Below, in pieces: positions 4,341 through 7,362 of a stretch of DNA of 7,362 nt (the stretch's first letter is position 1; every line of letters begins with the position of its first letter). This DNA is from Planctomycetota bacterium (GTDB lineage: Bacteria; Planctomycetota; Planctomycetia; Planctomycetales; Planctomycetaceae): NCBI GenBank assembly GCA_013151585.1, contig JAADHY010000313.1, positions 1-7,362 on the forward strand. Direction: 5' to 3'. The position numbers and the translations under genes are program-made. The notes under the pieces were generated by a model, which was given only the letters and a program-made list of their open reading frames with translations, was not told the origin of the DNA and made no database searches.

Positions 4341-7300
4341 GTGCCAAGGGAGGGCTCCTATCGGAACATCCGCGAGCAACTCGAACAGCTCCTGGCCCAA
4401 CGCATTCTCGTGCTGGACGGGGCCATGGGGACGGTCATCCATGCGCACAAGTTGAGCGAAGGAGACGTGCGCGGCGAGCGATTCGCGAACCACTCCTGCG
4501 AACTGAAGAACTGCACCGACGTTTTGGTTTTGACGCAGCCGAAGCTGGTGGCCGAGATTCACCGCAGCTTCTTGGACGCTGGTGCCGACATCATTGAAAC
4601 CGACACGTTCAACGCGACGCGGTTCGGGCTGGCCGATTTCGGGCTGGCCGATTTGGTTTATGAGATCAACGTGACCGCGGCGCGGTTGGCGCGTCAAGAG
4701 GCCGATCGGTTCAACCAACTGACTCCGAACAAGCCTCGATTCGTGGCCGGCAGCATGGGGCCGACCAGCGTCTGCTTGTCGATGTCGCCCAAAGCGGAGG
4801 ACCCCGGCTACCGCGCGGCCACGTTCGACCAGATGGTCGAGAACTACTTGGAGCAGGTGCGCGGATTGGTCGACGGCGGAGTCGACATCCTGCTGGCGGA
4901 GACCGCCTTCGACACGCTCAGCCTGAAAGCCTGCCTGTTTGCCATCGAAGAGTACTTTCATCAGCACAGTATTCGGCTGCCGGTGATAGTTTCCGGCACG
5001 ATTGTCGGCAAGGACGGCCGAACGCTGTCGGGGCAGACGATCGAGGCCTTCTGGATCTCGATTTCCCACTTCGACATGCTCAGCGTCGGTCTGAACTGCT
5101 CGCTCGGCCCGGAGCAAATGCGGCCGCACATCGAGACGCTGGCCCGAATCGCGCCGGTGCCGGTCAGTTGCTATCCGAACGCCGGGCTGCCGAACGAGAT
5201 GGGCGAGTTTGATGAGTCGCCGGAACAAATGGCCGGCGTGCTCCGCGATTTCGCATCGCGGGGCTGGCTGAACCTGGTCGGCGGCTGCTGCGGGACCACG
5301 CCGGAGCATGTGCGTCAGATCGCGGCGGCTGTGGCCGATGTGCCTCCGCGATCGATTCCGGCGCGGCAGCGTGTTTCCGCCTATGCCGGCTTGGAACCGC
5401 TGGTGATTCGTCCCGATTCGAACTTCATCATGATCGGTGAGCGGACGAACGTGGCCGGCTCGCGTCGCTTCGCCCGGCTCATCCGCGAGGAGAACTACGA
5501 AGAGGCGCTGAGCGTGGCGCGCCAGCAGGTCGAAAACGGCGCGAACATGATCGACGTCAGCATGGACGAACCGCTCATCGACGCCGTCCAAGCGATGACG
5601 CGGTTCTTGAATCTGGTGGCCACGGAGCCGGAAATCGCTCGCGTTCCGATCATGATCGACAGTTCCGACTGGTCCGTCCTCGAGGCCGGGCTGAAGTGCA
5701 CCCAGGGCAAATCGGTCGTCAACTCGATCAGCCTGAAGGAAGGCGAAGAGGCGTTTCTGCAGCGGGCGTGCCGGATTCGCCGGTACGGAGCCGCCGTCGT
5801 TGTGATGGCCTTTGACGAGGAAGGCCAGGCCACTACGGCCGACCGGAAAGTGGCCGTCTGCCAGCGAGCCTATCGGCTGCTGACGCAGCAAGCCGGATTT
5901 CCGCCGGAAGACATCATCTTCGACCCGAACATTCTGGCCGTGGGGACGGGCATCGATGAGCACGCCAACTATGCGGTGGAGTTCATCGAGGCCGTCCGTC
6001 GGATCAAGCAGGAGTGTCCCGGGGCGAAGACGTCGGGCGGCGTGAGCAATGTCTCGTTCGCCTTTCGCGGCAACAACGTGGTCCGAGAGGCCATGAACGC
6101 CGCCTTCTTGTATCACGCGATCGCCGCGGGGCTCGACATGGGCATCGTCAATGCCGGTCAGTTGGCCGTCTATGACGAGATCGATCCGGTGTTGCGCGAG
6201 TATGTCGAAGACGTGTTGCTGAACCGGCGCCCGGACGCCACCGAACGGCTGGTGCGATACGCCGAGACAATCAAGCAACAAGCTGGGGAAGAGGAAGAGG
6301 AACGCGTCGAAGCGTGGCGGCAGCAGCCGGTCGAAAAACGGTTGCAACATGCGTTGGTGAAAGGCATCGCCGATTACGTCGAGGAGGACACTCAAGAGGC
6401 GCTGGCCAAGTTGGGCGAACCCTTGGCCGTGATCCAAGGGCCGCTCATGGACGGCATGAACGTCGTCGGCAGGCTGTTTGGCGACGGCAAGATGTTCCTG
6501 CCGCAAGTGGTCAAGTCCGCTCGCGTGATGAAACGGTCCGTCGCTTACTTGACGCCCTTCATGGAAAAACAGGCGGACGGTTCGGCAACGCGTCCGCGCG
6601 GCCGCATCGTGCTGGCTACGGTCAAGGGGGACGTCCACGACATCGGCAAGAATATCGTGGCCATCGTCCTGCGTTGCAACAACTTCGAAGTGATCGACCT
6701 GGGCGTGATGGTGCCGTGCGAGTCGATCTTGCAGACGGCGATTGACAAGAAGGCCGATCTCGTGGGGCTGAGCGGGCTGATCACACCGTCGCTGGAGGAA
6801 ATGGCCCATGTGGCTCAGGAGATGGAGCAGCGGGGCATGACGATTCCGCTTTTGATCGGCGGAGCGACGACCAGCGCCAAACACACGGCTGTCAAAATCG
6901 CGCCGCACTACAGTCATCCGGTCGTCTATGTTCCGGATGCCTCCAAGGCCGTGCCAGTCGTCGAATCGCTGTTGGATGTCGAACGCAAAGCCGCCTTCGT
7001 GGCCGCAAACGTGAAGGCTCAAGAGCGCGACCGAGAGCAATTCGCCGAGCGACAGAAGCGGCGGCTGGTTTCGTACGCCGAAGCTCGCCGCCGCCGCTTT
7101 CAGACCGATTGGCAGAGCGCGCGAATCGATCGGCCGGCTTTTTTAGGGACGCGGCCTGTTTCCCCGTCGCTGGAGGAACTGGTTCCGTTCATCGATTGGA
7201 CGCCTTTCTTCCTGGCGTGGGAGCTGCGGGGCCGCTATCCGGCGATCCTTTCGGACCCGAAGTTGGGCGACGAGGCCCGCCGCTTGTTCGACGATGCGCA

Positions 7301-7362
7301 GCGGCTGCTGGAGTGGATCGTACGGGAGAAACTGCTGGCGGCTCGCGGCGTTTACGGCTTCT
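4341..7362 (+). CDS. metH: Cobalamin-dependent methionine synthase MetH (runs off right edge)
   Basis: MetH transfers the methyl group of 5-methyltetrahydrofolate through cob(I)alamin to homocysteine, giving methionine and tetrahydrofolate in the cytoplasm. The frame starts at GTG 4341 (MPREGSYRNIRE) and is open for 1007 codons. Domains follow the E. coli order. The homocysteine domain (about 15-340) has zinc-ligand cysteines C253 (GLNCSLG) and C316/C317 (GGCCGT). The folate domain (about 360-620) begins FIMIGERTNVAGSRRF and includes SGGVSNVSFAFRGN. The cobalamin cap (about 663-750) leads into the B12-binding domain, with DVHDIG at 764-769, whose H766 is the lower axial ligand, and GLSGLITPS. 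The reactivation domain begins at about 942 with LVPFIDWTPFFLAWELRG and is cut at RGVYGF. E. coli MetH has 1227 residues, so about 220 are missing at the edge. All catalytic residues seen are intact. Upstream it faces the AAA+ gene; no regulatory RNA is recognised. Very secure. Confidence 0.98.
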   Translation, partial: MPREGSYRNIREQLEQLLAQRILVLDGAMGTVIHAHKLSEGDVRGERFANHSCELKNCTDVLVLTQPKLVAEIHRSFLDAGADIIETDTFNATRFGLADFGLADLVYEINVTAARLARQEADRFNQLTPNKPRFVAGSMGPTSVCLSMSPKAEDPGYRAATFDQMVENYLEQVRGLVDGGVDILLAETAFDTLSLKACLFAIEEYFHQHSIRLPVIVSGTIVGKDGRTLSGQTIEAFWISISHFDMLSVGLNCSLGPEQMRPHIETLARIAPVPVSCYPNAGLPNEMGEFDESPEQMAGVLRDFASRGWLNLVGGCCGTTPEHVRQIAAAVADVPPRSIPARQRVSAYAGLEPLVIRPDSNFIMIGERTNVAGSRRFARLIREENYEEALSVARQQVENGANMIDVSMDEPLIDAVQAMTRFLNLVATEPEIARVPIMIDSSDWSVLEAGLKCTQGKSVVNSISLKEGEEAFLQRACRIRRYGAAVVVMAFDEEGQATTADRKVAVCQRAYRLLTQQAGFPPEDIIFDPNILAVGTGIDEHANYAVEFIEAVRRIKQECPGAKTSGGVSNVSFAFRGNNVVREAMNAAFLYHAIAAGLDMGIVNAGQLAVYDEIDPVLREYVEDVLLNRRPDATERLVRYAETIKQQAGEEEEERVEAWRQQPVEKRLQHALVKGIADYVEEDTQEALAKLGEPLAVIQGPLMDGMNVVGRLFGDGKMFLPQVVKSARVMKRSVAYLTPFMEKQADGSATRPRGRIVLATVKGDVHDIGKNIVAIVLRCNNFEVIDLGVMVPCESILQTAIDKKADLVGLSGLITPSLEEMAHVAQEMEQRGMTIPLLIGGATTSAKHTAVKIAPHYSHPVVYVPDASKAVPVVESLLDVERKAAFVAANVKAQERDREQFAERQKRRLVSYAEARRRRFQTDWQSARIDRPAFLGTRPVSPSLEELVPFIDWTPFFLAWELRGRYPAILSDPKLGDEARRLFDDAQRLLEWIVREKLLAARGVYGF
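4623..4652 (+). repeat. Perfect 15-bp tandem duplication inside metH
   Basis: TTCGGGCTGGCCGAT occurs twice in direct succession (4623-4637 and 4638-4652), encoding FGLAD-FGLAD at residues 95-104 of MetH. Compared from memory with E. coli MetH, the segment between NAT and EIN has the same length, so the repeat does not look like an added insertion, although the exact identity of the two copies is unexpected. Confidence 0.85.

Noticed and set aside
3918..7040. Open frame of 1040 codons on the minus strand, antisense to metH
   Set aside because: It is the mirror of metH created by its codon bias: the translation is His-, Arg- and Asp-rich without domains, while the plus strand encodes an unmistakable MetH with all catalytic residues. 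Its extension into 3918-4340 also shows no recognisable protein.

Overview
The window carries three protein-coding loci on a GC-rich background and two long gene-poor stretches. At the left edge, on the minus strand, are the first 260 codons of hypF, the [NiFe]-hydrogenase maturation carbamoyltransferase; it runs off the window. In the middle, also on the minus strand, is an AAA+ ATPase gene whose membrane-anchored N-terminal part and ATPase part now lie in different reading frames. At the right, on the plus strand, is metH (B12-dependent methionine synthase) from its GTG start through 1007 codons; it also runs off the window. hypF and metH are open to the window edges.

The organism is a free-living bacterium. 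The AAA+ protein resembles, from memory, AAA ATPases of Planctomycetes (N-terminal helix, then a segment reading EEVDIGEDQPVRCLKNGLW), and the wide gene spacing, weak ribosome-binding sites and alternative start codons fit that group. This assignment is an inference without a database search. HypF implies that the genome makes, or once made, a [NiFe] hydrogenase. MetH with a cobalamin domain implies that cobalamin is made or imported.

Layout: hypF, minus, 1-781. Then 782-2044, about 1.26 kb with no convincing gene but several perfect inverted repeats. Then the AAA+ gene, minus, 2045-3522, broken by an apparent single-base deletion near 3157, with a good sigma70-like promoter at 3563-3591. Then about 0.8 kb of divergent intergenic DNA holding one weak small-ORF candidate and short palindromes. 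Then metH, plus, 4341-7362.

The three genes have no evident shared pathway: hypF serves hydrogenase maturation, metH serves one-carbon and methionine metabolism, and the ATPase role is unknown. No complete new multigene system is visible. The two observations most worth following are the frame break in the AAA+ gene, which can be reconstructed precisely to one missing base, and the membrane-anchored architecture of the restored protein. No tRNA, rRNA, CRISPR array, transposase or recognisable riboswitch was seen.
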